The notes under the pieces are model-generated. The model ran no database searches, was not told the origin of the DNA, and saw only the letters and a program-made list of their open reading frames with translations. Shown here piece after piece: positions 23,401 to 35,087 of a stretch of 64,000 nucleotides of DNA. Made by a program: the position numbers and the translations under genes. Position 1 is the stretch's first letter. The number at the start of each line of letters is the position of its first letter. Source of the stretch: Calliopum simillimum (Eukaryota > Arthropoda > Insecta > Diptera > Lauxaniidae); the NCBI GenBank assembly GCA_951812925.1, contig OX638370.1:96176897-96240896 (forward strand). Reading direction: 5' to 3'.

Positions 23401-24315
23401 ACCCAACAAGAAATTAGTTCAGGAACTTGGATTAGGATCAGATACGGATCAAGTATTCCTTAATATGGCCATCTGATCAATACTTCATTAGGATCTGATA
23501 CTAAAAATCTTAATCTTTTAATTCTAACGTTGACTGAGTCTTTTTGTTTTGAACCTAGCTTCTACCACGTTCGTGAGTGTTTTGACTACATTTCGTAGCT
23601 GATATGGATTTTACTACGTTTCGTGTTGTTTGGACCACGTTTCGTTGCTGATTTGGATTTAACCACGCTTGGCAACCAGCGTTGCTAAAAAAGTTTCAAC
23701 CACGTTCGTTAGTGATAAAGCAACGCACCATATAAATATGATATTGGAGCATTGTTAAATCCAAATCAGCAACGAAACGTAGTTTAAACACTCACGAACG
23801 TGGTATAAACTCATTTAACAACGCAAGTTATGCTTTTTTTCTTCGCTCTGTGTAGTAGGGAGTTTAATTTATCTGATCCAGTCCCTTTGTAATACATATT
23901 CCTTATCAAAACGACCACAGAAATTTTTCTCAAACACATTTTAGGTGGTTATCATATTTATTTCATAACAAATGCATATATATGTAAAAGCAAACATATT
24001 AATCAATGTTACAAAATGCTTTAGGGAAGCGCTTTGTGGCCGAACGAAATCAAAATTTAATTAATATGGATATGATGCGATTCTCAATAATAAATTTATT
24101 AATTTTTTTGATCACGACCTGAGAAATATCCTGATCAGTTCCTGAAAACTTTTTGGGATCCGAAACGGATCCGCCCACACAAATCAGGTCCGTTTCATAT
24201 GAGGTGTGTCATTTATTTGTCATTGTCGGATCAGAAAGCCAGACTAGTTCCTGATCGTTCTTCAGCAAAGCCTGATCCGAATTGGATCTGAACCTGAACT
24301 TTTTTTCTAATAGGG
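23401..24315. mobile_element. Degraded inverted-repeat element, about 0.9 kb
   Basis: The left end ACCCAACAAGAAATTAGTTC then AGG and the reverse complement of the right end TCCCTATTAGAAAAAAAGTT then CAGG are similar but diverged. GATCAGGA/CCTGATC-type motifs recur between 23450 and 24290 in both orientations. No coding capacity is seen, and the boundaries are approximate. A foldback is nested at 23563-23805. Confidence 0.4.
23563..23805. repeat. Foldback with partial internal tandem duplication
   Basis: TACCACGTTCGTGAGTGTTT at the left is inverted at the right end (CACTCACGAACGTGGTA, 23789-23805). Further in, ACGTTTCGTTGCTGATTTGG (about 23638) pairs with CCAAATCAGCAACGAAACGT (about 23761). 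The left arm holds three versions of the ACTACRTTTCGT block against one on the right, so part of that arm was duplicated. Confidence 0.65.
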
Positions 24316-26412
24316 AAGTGATGATTTGAATCATGAATTTTTTGAGTCAAATGCCTTAATTCAGTGTAAAACATACTAAGTAGTTAAGAAATGTACTCTT
24401 CATTTCAAGATGTATTGTGCTAACCGCTATTGTATAGGTAACCTTTCCTAAAAAAAAAAAATATAAATCAAAACTAATAGTTATTTGAGCAAAAATTTTT
24501 TCAAGTATGGCATACCCTTGAAATTGTTCTTCGTACCAAACAAAGAATCAAATGTAAATCATTTCGACGTCGTATATCAAATATGGAAAATTTTGAACAT
24601 CTTTATTTATTTGCTTTATATTTTTTTTTGCGAAATTTCCTGCCGCTCATCTGCGTGTAAGTGCGAATTTATATTTCCGTTGAAAACTGAACATTTCAAA
24701 ACTTACCTTTTTAAATAAATTTAAAATTTATTTATGCCATCAAATAATGCGAGCTGTAAGAAAAAAAAAAAAAAAAAAATATTTAATTAAAACTTGATTT
24801 GATTGAAAGTGAAGTTCGAGCGTAAAAATTCTTTAAAAATCAATTAAACATAAAATGTGTTATATAATAAAAGTCTTAAATTGGAAAGCATTTTATCAAT
24901 AAAAAACCACAAATGTGCCCAAAGAGCATCAACATGCCGCCAATTAGTGCAAAACCAAAGAAAAGAAAAACGTCCAAAATCCTTTTCCTTATTAAGGTTG
25001 AATGTACTTTGATGTCAAACCGTAACTAATTAACATTTTGTTATATAAAAAAAAGTGAAAAAAAAAAACACGTTTCGGGGGCAATCTTCAAAGAAACTGG
25101 ATTTTTAATCATGAATTGATTTGAATTGAGCAACAACACATGAAAATCGTATATATAAAATTTTATTACATTCTGCTAATGCAATTTGAAACAAAATTAA
25201 TGCGACAATTAAAGCACGCAAAAACGATATATTGTGGAGTTAAAAACAAAAAAAAAAAAAAATGTCGCTAAAAAATTAGCCAAAAGTTCAAGTTTAAAGG
25301 AAATACCACCGCCACCAACCACCACAGGCGGGCAATTTGTTGTGAGTTTACCCTTAATCATAATTTATTTAACAGCATATTGCTGGCTCATACCCACACG
25401 TGCTTTAGAGTTGACCATTAACTTTTGTTGTTTTTTGTTTGGTTGCTTAATGTATTTTTGTTTTGTAACCTTTTATTTTTGCATGGTAAAACTTTTTTTT
25501 TTTTTTTTGGTACAACACACTAAAACTTATACATTTTGATTTATTTGAAATTTAGGAAAAATATTGGTATGGTAAAAAAGTTTTTTGTATTTAAAGCCTA
25601 CCAAGTGTATACCGATGCCCGATGTTCGTTTATACTTTACATATATTGAACTTTGAAAAAGTTAAACTTTTGACACATTGTTAGAAGACAAAATTCATTT
25701 CAATTAACTAATGCCTTTTCCTTTGTGGGTGTAGAGCGAAAAGTAAGGGAAATGTTTGCTTTAACCTTAATTTAAAAAAAAAAAAATTAAATTAACATAT
25801 TGAGTGATAAAGTTACGATATATTAAAGAAAACTTTATGGTACATTTCGAAATAAATGATTTGGAAATATACCAGAACTATATTTTTTGGGGAGTCGCTC
25901 ACCAGACTGCGTTTTGAACTTTAACCTTTGAACTAGTTGAAAAAACCTGTGTTAAAGTATGATTTCAAGCTATCGGCAAAGAAAATAAACACTGGTAACT
26001 AACGTCATAAAGTTAATAAAAACAAAGAATTAAAGAATTTTCTACGGGCTCATCTCAAAAATTTTTGAGCCAAGTTTATAAAAATATATTTCTTGTCTTA
26101 TTGGCAGCAGTTATAACTTAAAGTTTCTAAAGAAAATGAGCCACTCATTTGAAGTTGAAAAACTCTTGTGCTCTTTTTATCTACAATGCTCTCAGCAAAA
26201 AATTTTTGTTTACAAAATTGCGCTCTTTTTTCGTACAATTCTCTAAGTGGAATAGAAAAATTAATATAACAATCACAAAATATAGAATGCGGAGGCACCT
26301 TCAATACTAGCAAAATCTAGGCTTAGATGATCTAGGAGAGAGAGAGTTCTTCCTGTAAGATAACCATAATATAAGAGATAAATTGGCTGCTGAGCGATAT
26401 TAAAATGTAGGC
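24316..26412. other. Unassigned AT-rich sequence
   Basis: No gene is recognised. A-runs occur near 24760-24778, 25247-25261 and 25772-25785. Short open frames have no conserved features. Confidence 0.4.
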
Positions 26413-26463
26413 AGTATCATACAATAGGAAATTACGATTACATTTCAACGATCAAGGTGTCAA
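26413..26463 (+). repeat. Direct repeat flanking the 26.5-27.2 kb mariner, left copy
   Basis: GTATCATACAATAGGAAATT through CGATCAAGGTGTCAAT is repeated at 27211-27260 on the other side of the mariner with about eight differences. It is far longer than a mariner target duplication. Confidence 0.6.
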
Positions 26464-26465
26464 TA

Positions 26466-27210
26466 CGTGGGCTGCTATATATATTTCTGGACTAGGCAAC
26501 ACTAATGTCAATAGCTAAAATCTGGCAACACCATAATAAAGTTCGACAGTTTTAGCATAAACGTACTCACAACGTTTTGGAAGTACAAGTGCTATTTTTT
26601 TTTGTTTACAGTGAGTTAAGAAAATTAATTTTTCCATTGATAATTTAAGCTATTGATAAATTATGGGGTTTCCAACGAGAACAAACGTTTTTTACAACTA
26701 AGTGTTCATAAAAAATCGAATGTATTGGAGTGGAACTAATGCCCAAGGATTCTTCTATCCCAAGGTATGTCACATGACGATCTTGCATTTTCAGTTCACG
26801 CACGGCATCAATGTTCTCTGGCACAACGGCCGTTTTTGGACGACCTTCACGGAATGCGTATTCGAGCGAGCGTCGGCCACGATTGAATTCATAAAAACCT
26901 GTTTTTCACAGTGCTATAGGATAATGCTTCATCGCCATACAAAGATTTAAGTTCATCGATGCACTCTTGCCGTGATAATCCACGTCGAAAGTTGTGAAAA
27001 ATGATCGCACGAAAATGTTCACGAGTTAGTTCCATTTTTTTGCCAAACTGATTTTTTCAAGTCACTGTAAACAACACAAACGATAGTCGTACGTCAAAAC
27101 GTTCTGAGTACGTTTATGCTAAAAAATGTCAAACTTTCCAATGGAAATGTCAGATTGCACCTGGCAACACTTAGTGTTGCCTAGGCCAGAAATATATATA
27201 GCAGGCTACG
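26466..27210 (-). mobile_element. Internally deleted mariner (745 bp)
   Basis: Inverted ends read CGTGGGCTGCTATATATATT on the left and, as reverse complement of the right, CGTAGCCTGCTATATATATT; the match continues TCTGG.CTAGGCAACACTAA. TA flanks at 26464-26465 and 27211-27212. Only the N-terminal part of the transposase remains between the ends, so the catalytic domain has been deleted. It is therefore non-autonomous. Confidence 0.85.
26645..27035 (-). pseudogene. Mariner transposase N-terminal DNA-binding region only
   Basis: From the ATG at 27033-27035 the frame reads MELTREHFRAIIFHNFRRGL and ECIDELKSLYGDEAL, a typical mariner helix-turn-helix beginning. After one extra T in a T-run near 26900 it resumes as FYEFNRGRRSLEYAFREGRP and KTAVVPENIDAVRE. 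It continues past GISSTPIHSIF to CSRWKPHNLSIA and a stop at 26645-26647. Intact relatives carry the DD34D catalytic domain after this point; here it is gone and the sequence runs to the inverted repeat. The protein could at most bind DNA. The frameshift makes even that unlikely. Confidence 0.85.
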
Positions 27211-27260
27211 TATCACTCAAAAGGAAATGACGATTGCATTTCATCGATCAAGGTGTCAAT
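27211..27260 (+). repeat. Direct repeat flanking the 26.5-27.2 kb mariner, right copy
   Basis: TATCACTCAAAAGGAAATGA through CGATCAAGGTGTCAATA corresponds to 26413-26463. The mariner may have landed in a tandemly repeated sequence, or the flank was duplicated with it. Confidence 0.6.
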
Positions 27261-27327
27261 ATTAATAACCATAAAATAATTAACCACTGCCTCGAACAAG
27301 TTTTACATGATCATCTTTTTCCCCACG

Positions 27328-28480
27328 CTAGTTAAGGTTAGGTTGCGAGGGCATCGTCGGCATATGTGTAAGCCAACTTCCACTTAGACCATTCTGCTGG
27401 TCCATTGTGAACCCTTTTTAAATACGGTATATAGTTCTAGACTTCGTATACAATTAATTTAATTTAATATATTGTATACATTCATTATTCTTATTGAAAT
27501 TTATTCATTAGTTGTGTGCTACTATTCGTCTTCTTTAGTCTCATTTTGATACCTTGATGTATTTTAGAAACTTTGTTTTTGCAAGTGCAGGGCACTGGCA
27601 AAGATAATGTTGACTATGCTCTTTTACGTCGCTGTCTCCACACCATCTACAAAGATCGTCAGTCCCAAACCCCATTGTTCTAAGTAAGTGCCTGCATAAC
27701 GTATTATGCCCAGTAACTACTACTATAAATGACTTTATTTCACTCTTGCTGCACTTTAAAAGCAATTTGCTAAACCTTATCTTAGGAGTGTTATAAATAG
27801 TTTTAGTCGTTTTATAATGAGTCGAATTACCCCATCTCCTCATCATCTTCAAACCATTTTATCTGAATTTATCTTACAATCGTGTTACATTGATGGCTTA
27901 ACAATATGGTTAATATTTTCAGTGGACAATAATAAAGTACTTCTAGCTAACTCATCTGCCTTTTCATTTACTTGAATATTTTTATGACCGGGTATCTAGC
28001 ACAGTTCTAAATTGTGTTGTTCGTTAAGAACCTGAAGCTCTCTGCGACAACAGCTGACTACCTCAGATCTTATATTGATATTTTGCAAATGGTTATATCA
28101 GTAGGTGATATATCCCTCATCGCTATCAACCTTGCCGTCTCTGGTATTGCAAATATTTCCGCTTGAAATACTGAACAGATAGTTCAGATAGTTTTACCGA
28201 CTCTGAGAGATTAATTGTTTGACTGAAGATCTCGCAACCAATTCCTTTGTCCATTTTAGAGCCATCCGTATATACTTCTAAAGTGGTATCATTAAGGATA
28301 TTCTTGTTCTCCCATTGTTTAAGTGTGGGATATTGGGCTAGGAAATTTTTATTTTCAACTAGACTCTTCACCTTCCAATAAAGCACAGAGCACTCAAGAC
28401 TAGTGTTGAGAAAATTTGTCGTGATTTCATCTAAGTCGAAGCATGGCCAGCATCCTGAACGTATCTAATCCTTTGAATTT
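27328..28480 (-). pseudogene. 5'-truncated jockey-like LINE: RNase H, zinc-knuckle end and 3' tail
   Basis: Read leftwards: LEVYTDGSKMDKGIGCEIFS (about 28215-28275), the first RNase H block. Then a frameshift leads to IPGHKNIQVNEKADELAR (about 27950-28005), the RNase H end, where the usual preceding Trp is a TAG. Then VTGHNTLCRHLLRTMGFG and LCRWCGDSDVKEHSQHYLCQ then CPALAKTKF (27550-27720), the Cys-rich terminus, ending at a stop near 27541. About 190 bp of 3' UTR follows and ends in AACCTAACCTTAACTAGC (27328-27345). That is a minimal version of the (TAACC)n tail of the copy at 51.7-53.1 kb. Several frameshifts make it non-functional. Confidence 0.8.
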
Positions 28481-28971
28481 CTGAGCATTATGCTATATGC
28501 TAAGGCAAGCAGGGTACGACAAGGATTTGGGATGAAATAGATCACAATATGGTTCGTAAAGCCTGAGAATCGTAAAAGGGTAACAGATTTAAGAAATTTT
28601 GGCATATTGAAACAACAAAAAAAAAAAATTAAATTTTGTTGCCGACTTTGATTTCAATAACATTTTAATACACTAATGAATTCCGCAAATTTCTTAAATG
28701 TCTCAAAAAAACAAATCTGTCCAAGATAACCATCTGCAGGCTTTACGGTGAAGACGACGAAACCACTTCGGCTCATCGCCACTGCAAAAGAGTCCCTTTG
28801 TAGACGAACTTAACAAGCTAGTGGGGCTTAATCCAGAAAATGTGTTTAAAGTTCCCAAAACTTCTCTTGAACGCTAGAAATGCTCTAGAACGGAATAGGT
28901 TTGTTGCAAAAGGACTGTAATTGAGTTAGAAATGCCTAGAGGAGGATGGACTAGTCTAATGTAAAACTTAG
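28481..28971. other. Unassigned sequence
   Basis: No gene is recognised. It may contain further decayed LINE sequence upstream of the RNase H region, but no motif is readable. Confidence 0.3.
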
Positions 28972-28973
28972 TA

Positions 28974-29849
28974 GAGTAAGTTCGGGTAATGTGGTTACCT
29001 TTTTCCTTTTTCGCCAATTTCTACCAAAGTAATGGTAGTAGGTTAGTTTGGTCAATTAATTAGTATTAGTTATTCTATTGTTTTTACTATTATATAATTC
29101 GTAAACTAAAATATTAACTTCTTCAAGTGTGAGGCCAGATAAATTGACAGTACCTAAAAATAGCTGAAAATGAAAAGTGTTGGGTAATGTGGATCACCCT
29201 GTCCATTTCCTAAAGTAATACCGTTATTCGCAACTTTTGTTGACTAAAAGTTGAGTTGTATTATTTTAGATTATAATTGCTATACAATAGCTGTAAAGGC
29301 TTATTAAAGAATATTTTTTAGTAAGATAAACCAAATTCATACTAACAAATGAATAAGTCATAAGGAATACCGAATCATACGTAAGATAGTGCACCATATT
29401 ACTCAAACCCGGGTATCCCACACAAGTAATTAGCTTTTTAAGGTGTAATAGTAATCAGCGTTAAATAATATGGGGTAGGTCACATTACCCGAAAACATCA
29501 CTTTTTTGAAATAATCATTAAATATATAAAAGCAATGTAAAATCAGACGTACTTATACATTTTTTCGTTGAATAATAGCTCCACAAATACATTAGAGTTA
29601 TTTGAATTTTAGAAAACAGAGTTCTGAGGAAATTATTTAGCTATTCAGTATGTACTAAAAAAATTCAATTTGACCTCACAGCTTATATTAAGAAATTGCA
29701 CACGTGTAAGGAGCATAACAGAAAAGCCGAAGACCGTAAAAAATATGTTTTTCGAGCTTTAATATGCACAAACAACCAGAATTGTTATATATGGGAAATA
29801 AAAGTGTGCACCACATTACCCACATAGTCCACATTACCCTTACTTACTC
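28974..29849. mobile_element. Inverted-repeat element (876 bp) with TA target sites
   Basis: The left end GAGTAAGTTCGGGTAATGTG and the reverse complement of the right end GAGTAAGTAAGGGTAATGTG match, between TA at 28972-28973 and 29850-29851. GGGTAATGTGG-type motifs recur inside (near 29181, 29477 inverted and 29816 inverted), which may be subterminal binding sites. There is no coding capacity. TA flanks suggest a Tc1/mariner-type mover. Confidence 0.7.
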
Positions 29850-29851
29850 TA

Positions 29852-32109
29852 TTTGTTTACGTAAGCAGCAAACACCCTGTGTTTGTTCAAGTTTTAAGTT
29901 TTTTTCTATTCCCTTTTGGTTTGGAATGGGCAGCACTTTTTGCTTGCTCTATATTGTTTGAAATTTATTTATTTATTTTTATTTTTTCTCGAAAAATTTA
30001 TGCAGAAAATTATTTAAGAAATAAATCTTCAAGCAACTTCAAACCTAAAAAGAGATGCATTTCCTCTTACTAATTTTCAAAATGATATAAACACTTGAAT
30101 GAAAAACATTATTCCTGCAATGAGATAGAACCATTATTGAAAGTAGAATAGAAATAGCATTTTATTGCAGTGTGAAGTAAATAATAATTTAATTTCATAA
30201 ATGTTTATAAACATTTTCCATTTGATTTCGTTTAGTAGAATTTTTAAAAAGAAAAAAAAAAACTAACATTACTAAGTACTTAGTACTTATATCAAGTACG
30301 AGAATGATTCAAAAGTAACTATCTCATTGATTGTAAATGAAATTGCTCCAAGTTGTTGTGGTTTGTTTTTGCTTTGTTTTTTTCTCTTTTCTGAATTTTA
30401 CTTGCAGTTCAAAGATAAATGAACTTTTTTTTTTTTTTTCTGTAAATTGTTGTTGTTATGGTTTCACTTGGTGTTTCAAAATGATTGTGAATTTCTTATG
30501 ACTCGTCGTTTGTACAATTTATTAACTTGTTTGATTTCTGTTTAAATGGAGATGCGTTTTGTGCTCCTTTTATGTGGTTGCTACGTTACTTTTTATGAAT
30601 GCTTCATTTCATTTGTAATTTTTGATAATAAATATCATTATTTTTTTCTTTTTCTTTCATAATGCAAAATATGAAATTACAAGCATTACGGATAACGATA
30701 TAATAAAATAAATTTAAATGTTTACTAATTTTAGGTGCAAGCAATTTTTAAAAATTTAATTTTTTTTTTTTTTTATAAATTCTTAAAAACATCTGTATTA
30801 TTGTGATATATTTTGCGCTTGTACATATCGTCGGGTTAAATTAACAGAAATATGAAGAAACAGCTTCACGTTCATATTTAGTCGATTTTTTGAAATGTAG
30901 TCCCCATCCGATTTTATACAAAAAAGCATGAGTTGAAAACTTCAAATAGTGTCTTTCTCAAAACTAAAAAATATGGATGTCTAGGTTTAGTGTCAAACCG
31001 ACGTTAAAATATTTTTATAGTTTTTTTTTAAAAAAAAAGAAAAATTTTAACGTTTTATTACTATCATTTCCTTAGACAAATTTTTTCAATTCATTTATAA
31101 GTAATATAGTTAAATTTGTTTGTTTTTCCATATCTTGGTTTGTGTTTCGATATACATAGGTACAATAGGCGCCTTTTAACGTATGTTGACACTTAGATTC
31201 GCATGAAGGTGTTAAAATTTACAAGTTGTTATTAAATTATTATATCTATCAGAATATTAACAAAAAAAAAAAAAAAAAAAAAATGCAGAATTCAACCAAA
31301 TTATTCACAACTAATTAACAAATCAGCTTAAAGTGAATAAATCTGTGCGCACATGTTCCGTGCGTTGTACCCTACCGTCGGTAAAGCAATGTAATTTTAT
31401 AAGTGATAATAGATTAAATTGTGTGTTAAGCACCGAAAAAGAGTCAATATTTTCGGGAGCAAAAACCACGAGAGTCATTCTAGACGATTAAAATAATGAA
31501 AACATTGAGAAGACACTTTAAGTTTTGATAATCTCAAACTATTGATAGATGTGAAGTTTGCGAAATGTCGGGATTATGTATTAAATAGAGAGTTCTCTAA
31601 GACGGCGACGTCTTCAGTGACTAATTATTGCTAAAAATATCAATTTTTTGGCAGTCTCACATTATAAGATATAGTATAGTTGAGAATCGGTAGAACATCG
31701 GAAAACGTAAGGTTTCTGGGACTATTCTGAACAACTTCTTGTAATTCTATTTTTCAATATTCGCGAAACTGACGGAGGTATAGCCATCGGAAAATCGGGA
31801 TATATTTTTATGAAAACCGGCATAATTTCGGAACACCTTGATGGATTTTAATAATTTATGTTTTAAATCCAAGTCATGATTTTCGGGATATGGCTTATTT
31901 TCGAAAATTTTGACCAGTTTTTGTTTTTTTTTCTTAAAGCTTTCTGTTTCTAAAAACTGTATTATTAATACATAGTTTTAGTTAGAAATTATGAAAGCCC
32001 AATTTATTTTCTTTCATTTGGTGTGTAATTTGTAACTGATTTCCTTCATTGGAAATTATATTCAAAGAGGCCACTAAATCATACGCATAATATGAAAGAA
32101 ATTGTTGGG
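29852..32109. other. Unassigned AT-rich sequence
   Basis: No gene or RNA is recognised. T-runs occur near 30426 and 30757, and an A-run at about 31261-31283. The stretch 31340-31900 is slightly less AT-rich but has no conserved frame. Confidence 0.4.
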
Positions 32110-32345
32110 ATTTTCGAGACGTTTTTTGAGATTCCACTCAAAAATATCCAAAAACAAAAAAAAAAAACATCCGAAGAAAAAACATAAAAAAAAAAAAATG
32201 TCCAAAACTAAAAATCAAAATAAAAAATCATCGATTTTATTAAATTGAGTATAATTTTGACGGAAAATTAATGTTTGACATTTTCTTATTGAATATTTTT
32301 TTTAATGGATGTTTTTTTTGGATGTTTTTGATAATCAGCGTTTGT
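32110..32345. repeat. A/T-rich palindromic repeat with ACATCC motifs, copy 1
   Basis: GATTCCACTCAAAAATATCC followed by AAAACATCC blocks on the left is mirrored by GGATGTTTTTTTTGGATGTT near 32306-32326. A similar structure with the same entry sequence lies at 53976-54150, so this is a dispersed low-complexity foldback. Confidence 0.5.
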
Positions 32346-32514
32346 TGATATAAAATAATTTAATATTTTAAATTTTTTTTTAAATATTTGTACCCTTTAA
32401 AAGTTATTGTTTTGAATTTTTTTAAAAACTTTAAGACTTGTAGATGTCAGTGTTTTCGCTTTTATTCGAGATTTATCAAACAATTCTGCGCCATTTAATA
32501 CTTAACAACAAAAA

Positions 32515-32595
32515 AATTCGTATTCACGTTGGCATCGAACTCACGACGTTTGTGTTTTTAGGTGCCGCTCTAACCAGCTGAGCTATTGTGGCTTT
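32515..32595 (-). ncRNA. tRNA-derived SINE head or degenerate tRNA pseudogene
   Basis: On the minus strand from 32592: GCCACAATAGCTCAGCTGGT then TAGAGC gives a perfect tRNA D-arm (GCTC/GAGC) and a consensus A box. GTGAGTTCGATGCC, a box-B-like T-arm, lies about 35 nt further. Acceptor, anticodon and T stems do not pair, so it is not a working tRNA. It is probably the Pol III promoter head of a SINE whose body is not recognised. Confidence 0.6.
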
Positions 32596-33854
32596 TTTGA
32601 TATCGAGTGCTTACTGTTCGTCTTCTTACTTTTTAAAGTTCTTACTGTATTTTTGAATCATACTTTCAACAGATCAGAATTCACTGGTAGGAAAAGGTTT
32701 TCAGACAAAGTGAGTAGTCATTTCTTCCGAAATTTTTAAAAAACTGTAGTTTACCCTATACTACAAAAGTATACATCCCTTCTTTCAGTGTCTACTCTCA
32801 TTTAATTGATAATAACGAACCAAAGCCAAGGTCATGTTGTACCTTAAACACGTGCATGCAACATATACTCGTACATAAGTATAAAGATTGTACTTATATG
32901 AGTATCTATGAGAATAATTTATGTTGTATGTGGGTTAGTGCGCTTTATCAAAAAAAAAAAAAAGAAAAAAAAAGAAAAGAATTGTCAAAACTATACAACT
33001 ACCTATAAAAAGCAAGAAACATACTCGTTCACATGGTTTGATGATAAGCGTATAAAACTCTCCCTCTCGTTGAGTTATTGATAAAATTTTGTACGAAACT
33101 TTTCATTATCAGCGCAAAAATTAAAAGACTTATCAATAAAATATAATTGTGGTTATTGTTGTTGTTTAGAGTTGGTACCACATGAAGCGGTATTGCAAAT
33201 TATTTTTTTTTTTTGCGCTATTCGATGAATGCAAAAAAAAAACTACTGACGTTACTCACGTATGCACCATAAAAAAATGAATTAAATAGTTTTTGTTTTT
33301 TCTAGAAGTAAAACTTTTACAAATTTTTATTTTTTTTTTTTTTTTTTGGACATTCAAATATGTCAATTCATTCAGCGAAAATTATGTTAATCTCGAGTGC
33401 TTTAGCTTTTTTGTGCGATAAAAAAGCAAAAACCAGCAAAGCTCTTTGATATTTAGATAAAAATCAATTTAATCATAGAGCTGGCGTGGGTAATACCACT
33501 ATACCCATTGGGTGGGCCAAGAGCCAAATTAAAAGTGCGACTAGCAGTCATAAGTAGCATTGTGATTTAATCTCAACTTTATCATTTGTTCAATTGCAAA
33601 ACAATACCCAAGAAAAATTAATTTATGTACTTTATTCCCACATTTTTTTGATAATTTCACTGCAGACTCGTTTGTACGTCACGCCAAAGTCGCGTGTTTT
33701 GGCTAAGCACGATGTGTTGTTAAATTATTTTGTAGATAGTGCTTGTGAGATGCAACATTGTTCCAATCATGGCTCAAAATGAAATTGGAAATTTTAAATT
33801 TCTTAAAATTATTTCTTGAATTTTGCATACCAAAATTTTTAATACCCTCAATCT
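32596..33854. other. Unassigned AT-rich sequence
   Basis: No gene is recognised. A/T homopolymers lie near 32948-32976 and 33330-33348. Confidence 0.4.
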
Positions 33855-34276
33855 ATGTATTAATACAAAAATTTGTCCTACCTTTTTAACTATGTAAGAA
33901 ATGGAGCACGACTTTGAAGTATACACCATTGGAAAAGTATTTGTGTGTAGATGTGCACAAAGTTAAAATTATTTTAATATTTTGCCATTAAGCCAAGTAA
34001 AATTAAATGCAAATTTTTCAATATTTACAACGACAAAATACGCGGTCACACAGTGCTGAAAAGATGATATAGCACAAAGAGAAAAACAAATAGCTGTTTG
34101 ACACTGACTTCATGGTTTTTTGTTTTCTTTTCATTTCACATTTGTCATTGCACCCGAGATGATAAATGAGCTTTTCTATTTTGTACCAAATAGCAAAAAA
34201 GTACTAAAACTGTCCAAAGAGTACCTAAATTATTTAATGCATTTGTGGTCAAATTTTGACCATTGGGCGATTTTAG
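33855..34276 (+). repeat. Unnamed ~400-bp dispersed repeat, copy 2
   Basis: It corresponds to 4831-5232 and to 60160-60537 in reverse. It starts ATTAATACAAAAATTTGTCC and ends GACCATTGGGCGATTTTAGT. Unlike copy 1 it has no flanking inverted arms. Confidence 0.8.
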
Positions 34277-34430
34277 TTAAAATAAAAACATGATTTTTTT
34301 CTGCCTTAGGAACTCATTTTAAAGACGCATTTTTCAAATTTATTTCCAAAAATAAATAAATTTTAAAATAAAAATCGACAGATAATATCAAAGCCAAAGT
34401 TTTGATTGCTAGAAACAAAGCTACTTAAAA

Positions 34431-35087
34431 CCGGTAAGAGCGTAATATTTGGCCCGGTCAAACACTGCAGTATTTTAAAAATTTTGCTTATATGGGAGGT
34501 GCCACGCCCTCTTGTCCGACTTCACCTAGTTTTTTCTCAGAGTTTGCATTTTTAGTTCTTTCTTAGTGTTTGAGTAAAATTGAGATCGATTATCTCAAAA
34601 AACGCTTGCAGTATAGCGTTTTGAACCTTTTGCTTCAAAGGCTAGTTTGCGTTACTAGTTTCGGGACCCACCATAGGTCAAAATTGACTACCACGCCCTC
34701 TTGTCCGAATTCGCTCAGTTTTTTCTCAGCGCTTGCGCTTACGATTATGTGTGTTTTGGTTGCATATTCGTTAAAAAACTCCTAAAGTTGCATTTCGAAT
34801 ATATTTTTTTTTATGGGCGGTAGGTGTGTCCATTGAGCGATTTCGCACATTTTCAATCACACGAGCTAACTTTGACGACGGAGGCAGTGTACCGAATTTA
34901 ATTAAATTATGTTCTTCAGTTTTCCCACAAAAATGTATTTCCGCGCACACCCAGCTAGCCAGCCAGACAGACGGACATGGCTATATCGACTCGGGAGGTG
35001 ACGCTGATGAAGAATATATATACTTTTCTATATCTGAAACGCCTCCTTCTCTGCGTTACAAACGGAAGGACAAAGTGAATATACTAC
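34431..35087 (-). mobile_element. Helitron/DINE-like repeat, copy C (decayed 3' end)
   Basis: On the minus strand: CACTTTGTCCTTCCGTTTGT (right edge), GCAGAGAAGGAGGCGT, a short CTGG microsatellite, CCGCCCATA, then about two tandem units with GGGCGTGGCACCTCCCATAT. The 3' palindrome is mutated (TTTGACCGGGCCAAA, near 34448-34462) and the terminal CTAG has become CCGG at 34431-34434. This is an older copy than B or D. Confidence 0.6.

Noticed and set aside
32515..32595. Functional tRNA gene
   Set aside because: Only the D-arm and a box-B-like motif are good; the other stems do not pair.
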